DNA of 64,000 nucleotides from Bradyrhizobium sp. AUGA SZCCT0176 (GCF_018130145.1 NZ_JAFCMB010000002.1:496001-560000); one strand, 5' to 3'. Counted from the stretch's first letter, positions 41,783 through 50,319 are shown. Numbers and translations are program-made. The notes: a model not told the origin generated them from the sequence alone.

Positions 41783-41977
41783 ATGATCTTGAAGTTGTAC
41801 ATCGACGGGCAGCTGGTTGAATCATCCTCCGGTGTGTCTCTTTACACCCGCGCGGCCTTGCTGTGTGGCGCGTTGAAGACGGGAGAGGCCAACCGGGTTG
41901 TGGAAATTTATGCGTCCGGATTTTTCATGAAGCGATTGAATATCCATGTCGACGGCAAGCACATAGCGCGAAGCTAA
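41783..41977 (+). CDS. Small hypothetical protein
   Basis: 64 residues from the ATG at 41783, chosen because GGAGAAGG lies 8 bases upstream; the frame is open back to 41669. The sequence MILKLYIDGQLVESSSGVSLYTRAALLCGAL...VVEIYASGFFMKRLNIHVDGK alternates short strands, with two xxDGK/xxDGQ turns, suggesting a small beta-rich domain. I do not recognise a family. Codon use is typical of the genome. Confidence 0.5.
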   Translation: MILKLYIDGQLVESSSGVSLYTRAALLCGALKTGEANRVVEIYASGFFMKRLNIHVDGKHIARS

Positions 41978-42318
41978 CGACTGTTGCCTGCATCTGTCAT
42001 CGCGACAGCGGGATTTTGTTGTGTCATTGCAAGATGATCCGGGCAGAGTTATCAGCGCCTGACCTCGCAGGACGCCAGTGGTATCAGCGACTTTACCAGC
42101 CTCCTGCAGGTGCCGATCGATCCGGAAGCGGTTCCCCACAGGCCGATCTACGCCTTGCGTTTTGGGCGTCGATAGGTTTTAAGCCCGGTAGCTTTCATGA
42201 CCGCAGCCATGAACGGGAAGCGATTTGCGTGGCCTTGCCGCGCTCCAGACCGAGTTATGCAACCAGCGTAGCGCGTGCGCTTCAATCCGTTCTCCCCCAC
42301 ACAGAAAGGTAATTTTCA
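41978..42318. other. Leader region upstream of the HU gene, no gene seen
   Basis: 341 bp without a convincing coding frame, repeat or terminator. It should contain the HU promoter, which I could not place. Confidence 0.4.
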
Positions 42319-42615
42319 ATGGCCAAGATGACCAAGACTCAGTTGATCGATGCAATCGCAGAGGGAACGCAGCTTTCCAAGAATGACGTCAAGGCCGTCA
42401 TCGAGCAGATGGCCACCGTCGGCTACAAGGAGCTGAACGAGTCCGGTGAGTTCGTCATTCCCGGCTTCGTCAAAATGTCTGTCGTGAACAAGCCGGCGAC
42501 TGAAGCCCGCAGCGGCATCAATCCGTTCACGAAAGAGCCGATGGAGTTCGCGGCCAAGCCGGCCAGCAAGTCGGTCAAGGCGTCGCCGCTGAAGGTTGCC
42601 AAAGACGCTGTCTAG
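42319..42615 (+). CDS. HU family DNA-binding protein
   Basis: 98 residues. The N-terminal helical dimerisation part is KTQLIDAIAEGTQLSKNDVKAVIEQMATVGYKELNESGEFVIPGFVKMSV. The DNA-binding arm region is NKPATEARSGINPFTKEPMEFAAKPASKSVKASPLKVAKDAV. The canonical arm RxGRNPxTG is changed to RSGINPFTKEP, as in the divergent HU-like proteins of rhizobia that act beside the main HU. Nucleoid-associated; bends DNA non-specifically. AAAGG lies upstream of the ATG. Confidence 0.88.
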   Translation: MAKMTKTQLIDAIAEGTQLSKNDVKAVIEQMATVGYKELNESGEFVIPGFVKMSVVNKPATEARSGINPFTKEPMEFAAKPASKSVKASPLKVAKDAV

Positions 42616-42654
42616 GGATGGCGAAGCGGCCGGCGTTCACCGGAACGGCGGCCG

Positions 42655-43068
42655 CTACAGATCGACCACCACGTAGTCGCTCTCGACCGCGACCTTGATC
42701 GTCTCCGCGACATACGGCCCTTTCACCAGGTTGGTGCCGGGCTCGACATTGACGGGATAGGCGCGGGCGCGGAAGCGCTTGGGATCGCAGTAGGACTGGC
42801 CGGTGCGGATATCGAATTCCCAGCCGTGCCAGGGGCAGCGGATGATCTCGCCTAACTTGGTGTACTCGATCTCGCCGGGGTCGGAGGAAGTGGCGAGCCC
42901 GACCAGCGGTCCCTCGCACAATGCCGCGCCCTGATGCGGGCAGCGGTTCAACAGACCGAAAAACTCGCCCTTGACGTTGAAGATCGCGATCGGCCGCTCG
43001 TCGATGGTGAGGAATTTTCGCGTGCCCGGCGGCAACTCGTCCACCGGGGCAATGACATGCCGGGCCAT
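42655..43068 (-). CDS. Rieske [2Fe-2S] ferredoxin-like protein
   Basis: 137 residues from the ATG at 43068; upstream in-frame codons come from the palindromic element at 43081. Cluster ligands are intact: CPHQGAALCEG and CPWHGWEFDIRTGQ. The single-domain size fits ferredoxins that feed ring-hydroxylating or other oxygenases, but no oxygenase subunit is encoded beside it. It is the third gene after two amidohydrolases on the same strand, separated from them by a palindromic repeat. Confidence 0.9.
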   Translation of the reverse strand: MARHVIAPVDELPPGTRKFLTIDERPIAIFNVKGEFFGLLNRCPHQGAALCEGPLVGLATSSDPGEIEYTKLGEIIRCPWHGWEFDIRTGQSYCDPKRFRARAYPVNVEPGTNLVKGPYVAETIKVAVESDYVVVDL

Positions 43069-43080
43069 ATTATTTCCTAC

Positions 43081-43126
43081 GCATGATCTTTTTCGGAAAA
43101 CCGGTTCCCACTTTTCCTGATCATGC
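43081..43126. repeat. Intergenic palindromic element, GCATGATC...GATCATGC family
   Basis: GCATGATCTTTTTCGGAAAACCGGTTCCCACTTTTCCTGATCATGC contains short terminal inverted repeats and the ACCGGTTCCCACTTTTC core. The element overlaps the last codons of the amidohydrolase upstream. Sister copy at 60166-60240. Confidence 0.8.
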
Positions 43127-44224
43127 GATCCCGTACAGCTTCTTCGCATTGTCGAGATAGAACGCCTGCTTGTTGGCGTCGCTGACGCCGGGGGGCAGCA
43201 CGCGCGAGGGCTCGTCGAAATCCCAGTGCGGATAGTCGGTCGCGAACAGCAGTTTGTCCCAGCCGATCCACTCGATCACCTCGAACAGATGCTCGCGGCG
43301 TTCCGGATCTTCCATCGGTTGCGTGGTCCACCAGATGTGATCGCGGATATATTCCGACGGACGGCGCTTCAGATGCGGCACCTCGCTGCGCAGCCGGTCG
43401 AAACTCTTGTCCAGCCGCCATGAAAGCGACGGCGCCCAGCCGAAGCCGGCCTCGATCATCACCATCTTCAGTTTGGGATAGCGCTCGAACACGCCTTCGA
43501 GCACGAGGCTTGCGAGCGCGGTCTGCTGGCACTGCGAATGGCCGACCATCTCCTCGATGTAAAAGCTCGGCCAGCCGGAAGCTGTGATCGGGTTGCCGCC
43601 GAAGCCGAAGGCATGGACGCCGACGGGAAGGCCGATCTCCTGCGCCGCCTCATAGATCGGCCAGTAGCGGCGCTGGCCGAGCGGCTCGACATTGCGGCTC
43701 AGCAAAAGCACCTGCACGAAATTCTTGTCGCCGGCGCGCTTGCGGATCTCGGCGGCGGCAGTGGGGCCGTCTTCATTGCCGACGACGATCGAACCTTTGA
43801 GACGCGAATCCTTGCTGGTCCATTTCTCGATCTGCCAGTCGTTGATCGCGGTCGCCAGCGCCGCGCTGAGATCGTGGTTGCGCAGGCCCTGCCCGGTGTC
43901 GAGCGGGTTGAGCACGCCGAGCGTGACATTGTAGGGGTCGAGCAGCTGCTTCTGCATGAAGGACAGCGAGGAGCCTTGTTTGCCGCCTTCCGGCGGATAG
44001 GCGTCGCGGCGCGAGGCGTTCGGCTGCGCCTTCGGATAGGGCGGGCCTTCCATCATGCCTTGATAGGCGTGCTTGCCGTAGGTCTCCAGATGCGAATGCC
44101 AGCGTTTTGCCAGGAACGGATAGAGTTCGGTCCCGGTGGCGCGCGCGGGATGAATGTCGCAATCGGCGATCGCGGTCTTGACGCTGACAGACGCTGACGG
44201 CTCGGTGCGGAACTGCACATTCAT
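43121..44224 (-). CDS. Amidohydrolase family protein (ACMSD-like), copy 2
   Basis: 367 residues of the amidohydrolase-2 TIM-barrel group. Metal-site landmarks: ADCDIHPA near the N-terminus, PVGVHAFGFG in the middle and LLFATDYPHWDFDEP near the C-terminus. The C-terminus DANKQAFYLDNAKKLYGIA is typical of this group. Members decarboxylate or hydrolyse aromatic or unsaturated acids (ACMSD, gamma-resorcylate decarboxylase). Its start overlaps the stop of the preceding paralogue (ATGA at 44221-44224), so the two are translationally coupled and may form a heteromer. The substrate is unknown. Confidence 0.88.
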   Translation of the reverse strand: MNVQFRTEPSASVSVKTAIADCDIHPARATGTELYPFLAKRWHSHLETYGKHAYQGMMEGPPYPKAQPNASRRDAYPPEGGKQGSSLSFMQKQLLDPYNVTLGVLNPLDTGQGLRNHDLSAALATAINDWQIEKWTSKDSRLKGSIVVGNEDGPTAAAEIRKRAGDKNFVQVLLLSRNVEPLGQRRYWPIYEAAQEIGLPVGVHAFGFGGNPITASGWPSFYIEEMVGHSQCQQTALASLVLEGVFERYPKLKMVMIEAGFGWAPSLSWRLDKSFDRLRSEVPHLKRRPSEYIRDHIWWTTQPMEDPERREHLFEVIEWIGWDKLLFATDYPHWDFDEPSRVLPPGVSDANKQAFYLDNAKKLYGIA

Positions 44225-45306
44225 GGCGTTGCCTCCTTGAGCGCGGGCTGCGTTAGACGAGGATAGGTCGCGTGCGGATTATCGATCATGATCTTGCGGA
44301 CAAGACCTTCCGAAATCCCCTCCGGCAGCACCTCGTCGCCGTCGAATTGCCAGTGCGGATAGTCGGTTGAGAATAGGAGCAATTCGTCCGACTGCATATG
44401 GTCGAACAGGCGATTTAACGTGGCCGGATCCGGCGGCGCGTCGACCGGCTGCAGCGAAAAGCGGATGTTGCTGCGCACAATTTCCAGCGGCGCGCGGTCG
44501 ACCCAGGGCGTTTCCATCCGCACCCCGCGCCAGAACTTGTGCAGCCGCCACAGGTATGACGGCAGCCAGGTGAAGCCACTTTCCAGCATCACCATCTTCA
44601 GCTTCGGATGCCGCGCGAACACGCCCTCGACGATCAGGCTGGTCAACTGGGTCTGGAACGCCTGCGCCTGGGCGACATAATCCTCGACATGATAGGAACC
44701 CCAGCCGACCGAGGTCGGCGGGTTGTGATAGGCGGAGCCGGCGTGGATGCCGATGGCCAGCCCCAGCCGCTCGGCGGCGGCATAGATCGGCCAATAGGCG
44801 CGTTTGCCGACCGGCATGTCGCCCATCACAAGCATCAGCACCTGAACGAAGCGCGGGTCTTTGGCACAGCGCTCGATCTCGGCGACTGATTTTTCCACGC
44901 TCTGGGTCGGGATCACGATCGAGCCACGCAGACGGGAATCCTTGTCGAGCCACTCTTGCACCAGCCAGTCGTTCAGCGCGCGGCAGAAGGCGTCCTGCAT
45001 GTCCTCGGAAAACACCATCTGCACGCCATACAAGGGATTGCAGATGCCGTAGCTGACCTGAAACCGATCGAGCGCCTGCTTTTGCATATCGCTGAGGCTG
45101 GAGCCCGGCTTACCCTGCGCCGGACGCCAATCGGGGCGCGCGCTGATCGGCGAATTGGCCGGATAGGATTGCGACACCAGATCGGTCATGCCGCGCGTCG
45201 TCACCTGGTCGCGCCAGTAGTCGTTCATATACGGCAGCAGGCTGGTCAGATGGGGCACGGCGGGATGCAGGTCGCAATCCACACCGCCTGCGATCGGTGA
45301 CGTCAT
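44221..45306 (-). CDS. Amidohydrolase family protein (ACMSD-like), copy 1
   Basis: 361 residues from the ATG at 45306 (MTSPIAGGVDCDLHPA) with GAGGAAACGTC before it; the longer frame is unsupported. Same landmarks as copy 2: VDCDLHPAVPHL, AIGIHAGSAYHN and LLFSTDYPHWQFDGDE. The two proteins share the SLSxMQKQxLDxxxVxxGxxNPL and RYWPIYxAA/RAYWPIYAAA blocks and clearly derive from a duplication, though they are now well diverged. First gene of the three-gene set with the Rieske protein. Confidence 0.88.
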   Translation of the reverse strand: MTSPIAGGVDCDLHPAVPHLTSLLPYMNDYWRDQVTTRGMTDLVSQSYPANSPISARPDWRPAQGKPGSSLSDMQKQALDRFQVSYGICNPLYGVQMVFSEDMQDAFCRALNDWLVQEWLDKDSRLRGSIVIPTQSVEKSVAEIERCAKDPRFVQVLMLVMGDMPVGKRAYWPIYAAAERLGLAIGIHAGSAYHNPPTSVGWGSYHVEDYVAQAQAFQTQLTSLIVEGVFARHPKLKMVMLESGFTWLPSYLWRLHKFWRGVRMETPWVDRAPLEIVRSNIRFSLQPVDAPPDPATLNRLFDHMQSDELLLFSTDYPHWQFDGDEVLPEGISEGLVRKIMIDNPHATYPRLTQPALKEATP

Positions 45307-45477
45307 GACGTTTCCTCGGGCATGTTTCCTCGTGCGCGCCCGCGGTCTCACGGCATCTTGTAAGCCGCGCCGCTTGGTTCTTTGGCCGCATTCAAGCAGG
45401 CTGGCCGGTGCGCCGCAACTCGGCAAACGCTAGCCCCCTGTGCTAGGAAAACATGGGTCGGCCCTTAGGAGATTTTG

Positions 45478-46458
45478 ATGATTCGGACTGGAAGTACGGC
45501 GGTTGCCATCACCCTTTTGCTGGCTGGCGCGGTAGCCGCGCAGAAAGCGCCCCCTGCCCCGCCTGCCGCACCCCCGCCGGTCGATTTCTCCAAGGTCGAG
45601 ATCAAGACCACCGACCTCGGCGACAACGTTTATATGCTCGAGGGCCAGGGCGGGAACATCACCGTGGCGGTCGGCAAAACCGGCATCATCATGGTCGACG
45701 GCCAGTTCGCGCCGCTGCACGACAAGATCAAGGCCGCGATCTCAACCATCTCGAACCTGCCGATCAAATACCTCATCAACACGCATTATCACGGCGACCA
45801 CACCGGCGGGAATGAAGCCTTCGCCAAGGACGGCGTCACCATCGTCTCCGACGTCAACGTCAAGATTCGCCTGGCGGAGGGAACCACCAACGGCCTGACC
45901 GGCGTCAAGACGCCGCCGGCCGCCGCTGGCGCGCTGCCGAAGAAGACCTATGCCGGCGGGACGCTCAAGCTCCGGCTGCCCGGCCGCGTCGCCGAACTCC
46001 AGCACATCGCCCACGCCCATACCGACGGCGACACCTATGTGTGGTTCAAGACCGCCAATGTGCTGGCGACCGGCGACACCTTCACCAATGGCCGCTATCC
46101 CAACATCGACTTTGCCAATGGCGGCAACATCAAGGGCATGATCGCGGCGGCCAACGCCTATCTCAAGATGACCAACGCCAAGAGCCGCATCGTGCCGGGC
46201 CACGGGCCGATCGCCGACAAGGCTGTTCTGACCGAATACCGCGCCATGCTGGTCACCGCGCGGGACCGCATGGCGAAGCTGGTGAAGGAAGGCAAGAGCG
46301 AAGACGACGTGGTGGCCGCCAAACCGTTCGCCGATCTCGACAAGAAATGGGCGCCGACGGAGCTCGCCTCCAAGAACTTCATTCGCGTCGTCTATCATTC
46401 GCTGGCTGACAAGCCCGACAAGAAGTCATTGCTGAAACGCATGCTGCGCCGGAGTTGA
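45478..46458 (+). CDS. Exported metallo-beta-lactamase-fold hydrolase
   Basis: 326 residues from the ATG at 45478 with AGGAG 7 bases upstream. Signal peptide MIRTGSTAVAITLLLAGAVAAQ, then a Pro-rich spacer. Zinc ligands: NTHYHGDHTGGNE (HxHxDH), AHAHTDGDTYVWF, ATGDTFTNG and VPGHGPIAD. The layout matches periplasmic class-B-like MBL proteins (quinoprotein relay/SoxH-like and related), not a proven beta-lactamase. It is followed 3 bp later by CinA, so the two are probably co-transcribed. Confidence 0.88.
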   Translation: MIRTGSTAVAITLLLAGAVAAQKAPPAPPAAPPPVDFSKVEIKTTDLGDNVYMLEGQGGNITVAVGKTGIIMVDGQFAPLHDKIKAAISTISNLPIKYLINTHYHGDHTGGNEAFAKDGVTIVSDVNVKIRLAEGTTNGLTGVKTPPAAAGALPKKTYAGGTLKLRLPGRVAELQHIAHAHTDGDTYVWFKTANVLATGDTFTNGRYPNIDFANGGNIKGMIAAANAYLKMTNAKSRIVPGHGPIADKAVLTEYRAMLVTARDRMAKLVKEGKSEDDVVAAKPFADLDKKWAPTELASKNFIRVVYHSLADKPDKKSLLKRMLRRS

Positions 46459-46461
46459 GGA

Positions 46462-46944
46462 ATGAAAGAGCTCGTAACGATCGCCGAGAAGATCGCCGTC
46501 AAACTGATCGAGCGAAAACAAACCATCGCGATCGCGGAATCCTCCACCGGCGGTCTGATCTCGGCGGCGCTGCTGTCGGTGCCCGGCGCATCCGCCTATT
46601 TCCTCGGCGGCGGTGTGGTCTACACCCGCGACGCGCGGCGGATCCTGATGGACATTTCCGATGAGGCGATGAAGGGCCTCCGGTCGGCGTCGGAGCCCTA
46701 TGCCAAATTGCTGGCTAATCAGGTGCGCCAGCGCTTCGCCACCGACTGGGGCCTGTCGGAGACCGGCGCCACGGGACCGACGGGCAACCGCTACGGCGAC
46801 GCCGCCGGCCACAGCTGCATGGCGGTCGCGGGCCCGCAGAATGCGGTTTTCACACTGGAGACCGGCAGCGCCGACCGGCAGGCGAACATGCAGAAATTTG
46901 CGAGCACGGCGCTGGGCCTGTTGCTGGAGAACGTGTCGAAGTAG
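46462..46944 (+). CDS. CinA C-terminal domain protein (nicotinamide-nucleotide amidase)
   Basis: 160 residues, consisting only of the PncC/CinA-C deamidase domain. Signature TIAIAESSTGGLISAALLSVPGASAYFLGGGVVYTRDAR, then SETGATGPTGNRYGDAAGHSCMAV. It converts nicotinamide mononucleotide to nicotinic acid mononucleotide in the NAD recycling pathway. The molybdopterin-like N-terminal CinA domain is absent, as in many alphaproteobacterial PncC proteins. Short gap (3 bp) to the preceding MBL gene. Confidence 0.9.
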   Translation: MKELVTIAEKIAVKLIERKQTIAIAESSTGGLISAALLSVPGASAYFLGGGVVYTRDARRILMDISDEAMKGLRSASEPYAKLLANQVRQRFATDWGLSETGATGPTGNRYGDAAGHSCMAVAGPQNAVFTLETGSADRQANMQKFASTALGLLLENVSK

Positions 46945-46992
46945 GCGACGCGACGCGCCGATTGTGAACTGCTTCACACATCGCGGGTCCAA

Positions 46993-47006
46993 TTGATCAA
47001 GATCAA
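46993..47006. promoter_or_regulatory. FixK/FNR-type box upstream of the DUF1127 gene
   Basis: TTGATCAAGATCAA is a perfect TTGAT-N4-ATCAA dyad, the FixK2/FNR/anaerobox consensus of rhizobia. Its centre lies about 123 bp before the ATG at 47123, which allows a class II promoter with a start site near 47041. The DUF1127 gene is therefore likely induced at low oxygen. Confidence 0.8.
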
Positions 47007-47122
47007 GGCCGTCTCAAGCTAAACAAAAGAACAAATCGTGCTTCCCTGAAAGTCATGGAAGCGCACGTGGTGCATGTTGCTGCTGCGAAAGGGGGTGTTC
47101 ACCGTTTCGAAGGAGAAACAAC

Positions 47123-47413
47123 ATGTCGATGCTAAACCATACGTCCAGTACTTTTGTCACTACCGGCGCGATCCGCAGTACATTGAGGTCATGGCAGGCC
47201 TGGCTCGGCCACATGATCAATGACTGTATCGCAAAGCTGATTGCCCGGCGCGAGCAACAGGCCAATCTCGTCATCCTGCGATACCTTGCCGACCGGGAGC
47301 TGAGGGACATGGGCATCAATCGCAGTCAGATCGGCGAAGGACTGGCGGAAGCCGGCAAGGATCGCTCAGCGCAGCAGGAAGCACTCCAACGTCAGCCAAA
47401 GATGTCGCAATGA
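47123..47413 (+). CDS. DUF1127 protein, probably micro-oxically induced
   Basis: 96 residues with GAAGGAG 8 bases upstream of the ATG. The DUF1127 signature lies in the second half: IAKLIARREQQANLVILRYLADRELRDMGINRSQIGEGLAEA, preceded by a ~35-residue N-terminal extension and followed by a polar tail. The FixK-type box at 46993-47006 is the only obvious control element. The protein may be an RNA- or stress-related regulator active under oxygen limitation (inference). Confidence 0.88.
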   Translation: MSMLNHTSSTFVTTGAIRSTLRSWQAWLGHMINDCIAKLIARREQQANLVILRYLADRELRDMGINRSQIGEGLAEAGKDRSAQQEALQRQPKMSQ

Positions 47414-47452
47414 CGTTGAACTTACGATTCGGACCGCAAGCGCGAACCAGTT

Positions 47453-48394
47453 CTAGCGCTGCGGTCCAGACAGGTTCACTTCCCGCTCCGCCCGGAAGAC
47501 GTTGCTATGCAGGTTGGCGATCCATTGCCGGCCGCTGGAGGTGACGTTGAGATAGCGGATCGCAAGCTGGATCTGCGGCGCGACGTTGGTCCAATAAAAC
47601 TGCGGGAATCGATAAACGATGTCGGCGGGCGTGGCGTAGCCCAGCGTCTTGTTCATTCCGATTTCCTCGAATTCGTAAAACAGCGCATTCGACTTGCGCA
47701 TGTAGTTGGGGTCGCCGAGCTGGCCGATCAGATCGGCCGCACGCAGCAGCAATCCCTCCTCCTCGTTGAGATCATCACCGTCGTTCGGACCCGTGGCATA
47801 GGGAAAGCGGGTGTATTCGATCGCCCGGGAAATCCGGGCCGCGTCGACTTCCTCCATGGTATCGAGCCGCTCGATCACGAACAGCTTTGAGCGGTCGACA
47901 TGGTAGGGCGCAAGCGCAGCGTCGGACGATCCAACCGGCAGATGGATCTTGCGGCCGCTCAGATCAGCAACAAAGGCATCATCCTCGTCGCCCTGGACGA
48001 CGCCGCGGACATATCCAATATCATGGGCAAGGCAGGCCATGATGAAGTTGGCGTAATCGTCCGCCGTGGTGGCGCGCGCCAGCGCGCGGCCGACCAGGAT
48101 GTCGTGGCCCACCAGCGTCACCAGCATGGTGTGCTCGATGTTGTGATACAGCGCATCGCTGTTGCCGATGCACTCCAGGGTCAGCCTCGCGGCAAATGGC
48201 AACAGCTTCGTCAAATCGGAATGCGAGGCGCCGAACCGTCCCTCGGTTTCCCGTGACAGGAACGAACCCAGGGCTTGCGCGGTCAATTGGGGGATTGTGA
48301 TCATCTCGGCACCCGCTCCCGTCTGTGGTCGCGCCGCGACGACGGCCTGCGCCGCGGCATCCCGGCTTTCCGATCGCTCACTTATCGAAACCAT
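47453..48394 (-). CDS. HD-domain metal-dependent phosphohydrolase
   Basis: 313 residues from the ATG at 48394; an ATG at 48304 (MITIPQLTAQ) is a plausible shorter start. The HD fold is seen in LYHNIEHTMLVTLVGHDIL and MACLAHDIGYVRGVV, where the H...HD ligands sit, followed by the Asp-rich segment ALAPYHVDRSKLFVIERL and a distal LLRAADLIGQLGDPNY. This arrangement resembles 3',5'-cyclic nucleotide phosphodiesterase folds more than relA/spoT. Metal dependent and cytoplasmic. Divergent from the VOC gene. Confidence 0.82.
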   Translation of the reverse strand: MVSISERSESRDAAAQAVVAARPQTGAGAEMITIPQLTAQALGSFLSRETEGRFGASHSDLTKLLPFAARLTLECIGNSDALYHNIEHTMLVTLVGHDILVGRALARATTADDYANFIMACLAHDIGYVRGVVQGDEDDAFVADLSGRKIHLPVGSSDAALAPYHVDRSKLFVIERLDTMEEVDAARISRAIEYTRFPYATGPNDGDDLNEEEGLLLRAADLIGQLGDPNYMRKSNALFYEFEEIGMNKTLGYATPADIVYRFPQFYWTNVAPQIQLAIRYLNVTSSGRQWIANLHSNVFRAEREVNLSGPQR

Positions 48395-48559
48395 CCTATC
48401 ACCAATCCCTGCACGGCCGGCTGGGTATATCCGCCGCACCCATCGAAATGTCTGATCAGCCGTGATGCGCTCGGGGAAGATACCTGCTCGTCGCGGCGAC
48501 GGCTGGATCATGGCACCGCGCCTGACTATAATCCGCTGAAACATCCAGGGATCGCAGCC

Positions 48560-49450
48560 ATGCAACAGCCGTTCGACCGCGCCGCAGAAGACCTCGGCAA
48601 CTCGATCCATTTCGAACATGTCAACGTCTTCGTGCCCGATCAGCGGCTGGCGACATTGTTCTATGTCACCGGGCTCGGACTGACACGCGATCCCTATCTG
48701 ATGGTGTCGGACAGCAACATGTGGGTGAATGTCGGCAAGAGCCAGTTTCATCTGCCTGATGGTGAGGCACAGGTGCTGCGCGGCCATACCGGCATCGTCA
48801 TCTCCGGCCGCGAGGCGCTGCTCGAACGGCTGGCGTCGGTCGCCAAAAAGCTCGAAGGCACCAAATTCGCGTTCAGCGAACACAATGATTACGTCGAGGC
48901 GATCTGTCCCTGGGGCAATCGCGTGCGCTGCTATGAGCCGGACGCTGCACGCTTCGGCCGCATCACGCTCGGCATTCCCTATGTCGAGTTCGACGTGCCG
49001 GTTGGGACAGCGAAAGCCATTTGCGGCTTCTACCCCGAGATCATGGGAATGCCGGCCGAATTCAAGAACGGCGACGGCACCACGGCGCGCGTCAAGGTCG
49101 GCAAGGATCAATATCTGCAATTCCGCGAGACCGACCGGAAGCAGCCGGAATTCGACGGCCACCACGTGCAGATCTACATCACGAATTTCTCGGGCCCCTA
49201 CCGCAAGCTCCTGGAGCGCAATTTGGTCTCGCAGGAAGACAACCCGTACCAGTACCGGTTCAAGGACATCGTCGACCTCGACAGCGGCAAGCATCTGTTC
49301 ACGGTCGAGCACGAGGTACGCAGCGCCACGCACCCGATGTTCATGCGGCCGCTGGTCAACCGCAACCCGGCAGAGACCAACCGCACCTACGCGCCCGGCC
49401 ACGAACAATGGGCCTGGGCGATGGGACCGGACGAATATGACAGGCGGTGA
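48560..49450 (+). CDS. VOC superfamily protein (two-module glyoxalase/extradiol dioxygenase fold)
   Basis: 296 residues from the ATG at 48560; longer frames run into the divergent gene. Two vicinal-oxygen-chelate modules are visible: IHFEHVNVFVPDQRLATLFYVTGLGL...VGKSQFHLPDGE and, after ~100 residues, ITLGIPYVEFDVPVGTAKAICGFYPEIMG...DGHHVQIYITNFSGPY. Possible metal ligands include His in FEHVNVF, HLPDGE and HHVQIYI. Function could be a glyoxalase, an extradiol dioxygenase or a ring-cleavage-related protein. Confidence 0.82.
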   Translation: MQQPFDRAAEDLGNSIHFEHVNVFVPDQRLATLFYVTGLGLTRDPYLMVSDSNMWVNVGKSQFHLPDGEAQVLRGHTGIVISGREALLERLASVAKKLEGTKFAFSEHNDYVEAICPWGNRVRCYEPDAARFGRITLGIPYVEFDVPVGTAKAICGFYPEIMGMPAEFKNGDGTTARVKVGKDQYLQFRETDRKQPEFDGHHVQIYITNFSGPYRKLLERNLVSQEDNPYQYRFKDIVDLDSGKHLFTVEHEVRSATHPMFMRPLVNRNPAETNRTYAPGHEQWAWAMGPDEYDRR

Positions 49451-49468
49451 GAGAGCGGCCAGTATTGT

Positions 49469-49588
49469 GTCGTCCCGGCGAACGCCGGGACCCATAGCCA
49501 CCGAACGTTGTTGTTGCGGAAGGTGTCTGCCACCTTGCCCCAACGGACAGCACAACGCGGTATGGGTCCCGGCCTTCGCCGGGACGAC
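49469..49588. repeat. Intergenic palindromic element, GTCGTCCCGG family
   Basis: Arms GTCGTCCCGGCGAACGCC and GGCCTTCGCCGGGACGAC with an inner pair of the family type. The remaining part of the 49451-49757 gap holds no gene. Confidence 0.88.
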
Positions 49589-49757
49589 GGCGGTGTATTG
49601 AGCCAAGACGGCAGGATTTCACTCGAAACTCGACCCTATTAACGTTACATCTTAACCAATCATTAAGTATGCGTTTGCCGGCCCGAAAGGCCCGACCTAG
49701 CGTGCATCAGGGAGCGGCTTGGGGGAGCCGCCTGGAAACCAACGATTGGTATGTGCC

Positions 49758-50180
49758 ATGGCGTATAGAATGCATTCGGCGCTTGTCGCGTCTCTCAGCG
49801 CAGCCGCGCTTTTGCTTGCCGCGGGCGATACGTTCGCAAGATCAGGAACAGCGCCAGGTGGCGTGCGTTCGGGGTCCCATTCGCCGGCCGCCCACGGTTT
49901 CGGACATCACCGCCGGCACAATGTCGGGACCTACTGGCCGGGAGGCGGCGGCTATTACTATTCGCCCTCGAATGGCGAGACTGTGGTCGAGGCGCCCCAG
50001 TCCACCACCCGCGACATCCGTTACACCTATACCTATGATGTGCCCTGGGATTGGGCGCATCGCTATCCGCCGAACGTTGTGCCGTCCGACCGGCCCTATG
50101 TGTCGAGCTGCTCCTCGGAGCCCGTCACGGTTCCCGGACGCAACGGCCAGACGACCATCAACATCACGCGGTGCTATTGA
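49758..50180 (+). CDS. Small secreted protein, Gly/His/Tyr-rich
   Basis: 140 residues from the ATG at 49758; an ATG at 49770 would give a shorter signal peptide. Signal peptide MHSALVASLSAAALLLAAGDTFA. The mature part has a His/Gly segment (HGFGHHRRHNVGTYWPGGGGYYY), then PQSTTRDIRYTYTYDVPWDWAHRYPPN and a C-terminal pair of cysteines (SSCSSEPVTVPGRNGQTTINITRCY). No known domain recognised. Similar short envelope proteins occur in Bradyrhizobium. It is flanked by two palindromic repeats. Confidence 0.7.
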   Translation: MAYRMHSALVASLSAAALLLAAGDTFARSGTAPGGVRSGSHSPAAHGFGHHRRHNVGTYWPGGGGYYYSPSNGETVVEAPQSTTRDIRYTYTYDVPWDWAHRYPPNVVPSDRPYVSSCSSEPVTVPGRNGQTTINITRCY

Positions 50181-50192
50181 TCGGCCATCAGT

Positions 50193-50313
50193 GTCGTCCC
50201 GGCGAAGGCCGGGACCCATAACCACAGGCTTTCGTGGTTAGATAAAGTCGTCGAACACGCGTGTCTCACAACGACCAACACGGCGTATGGGTCTCGGCCT
50301 ACGCCGGGACGAC
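50193..50313. repeat. Intergenic palindromic element, GTCGTCCCGG family
   Basis: Arms GTCGTCCCGGCGAAGGCC and GGCCTACGCCGGGACGAC, with inner CATAACCACAG / TTCGTGGTTA. Copies flank the secreted gene on both sides. Confidence 0.88.
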
Positions 50314-50319
50314 AGCAAC

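Noticed and set aside
48395..49606. N-terminal 400 codons added to the HD protein by an open frame reaching 49606
   Set aside because: The extension is antisense to the VOC gene and starts inside a palindromic repeat; the HD domain is complete without it.
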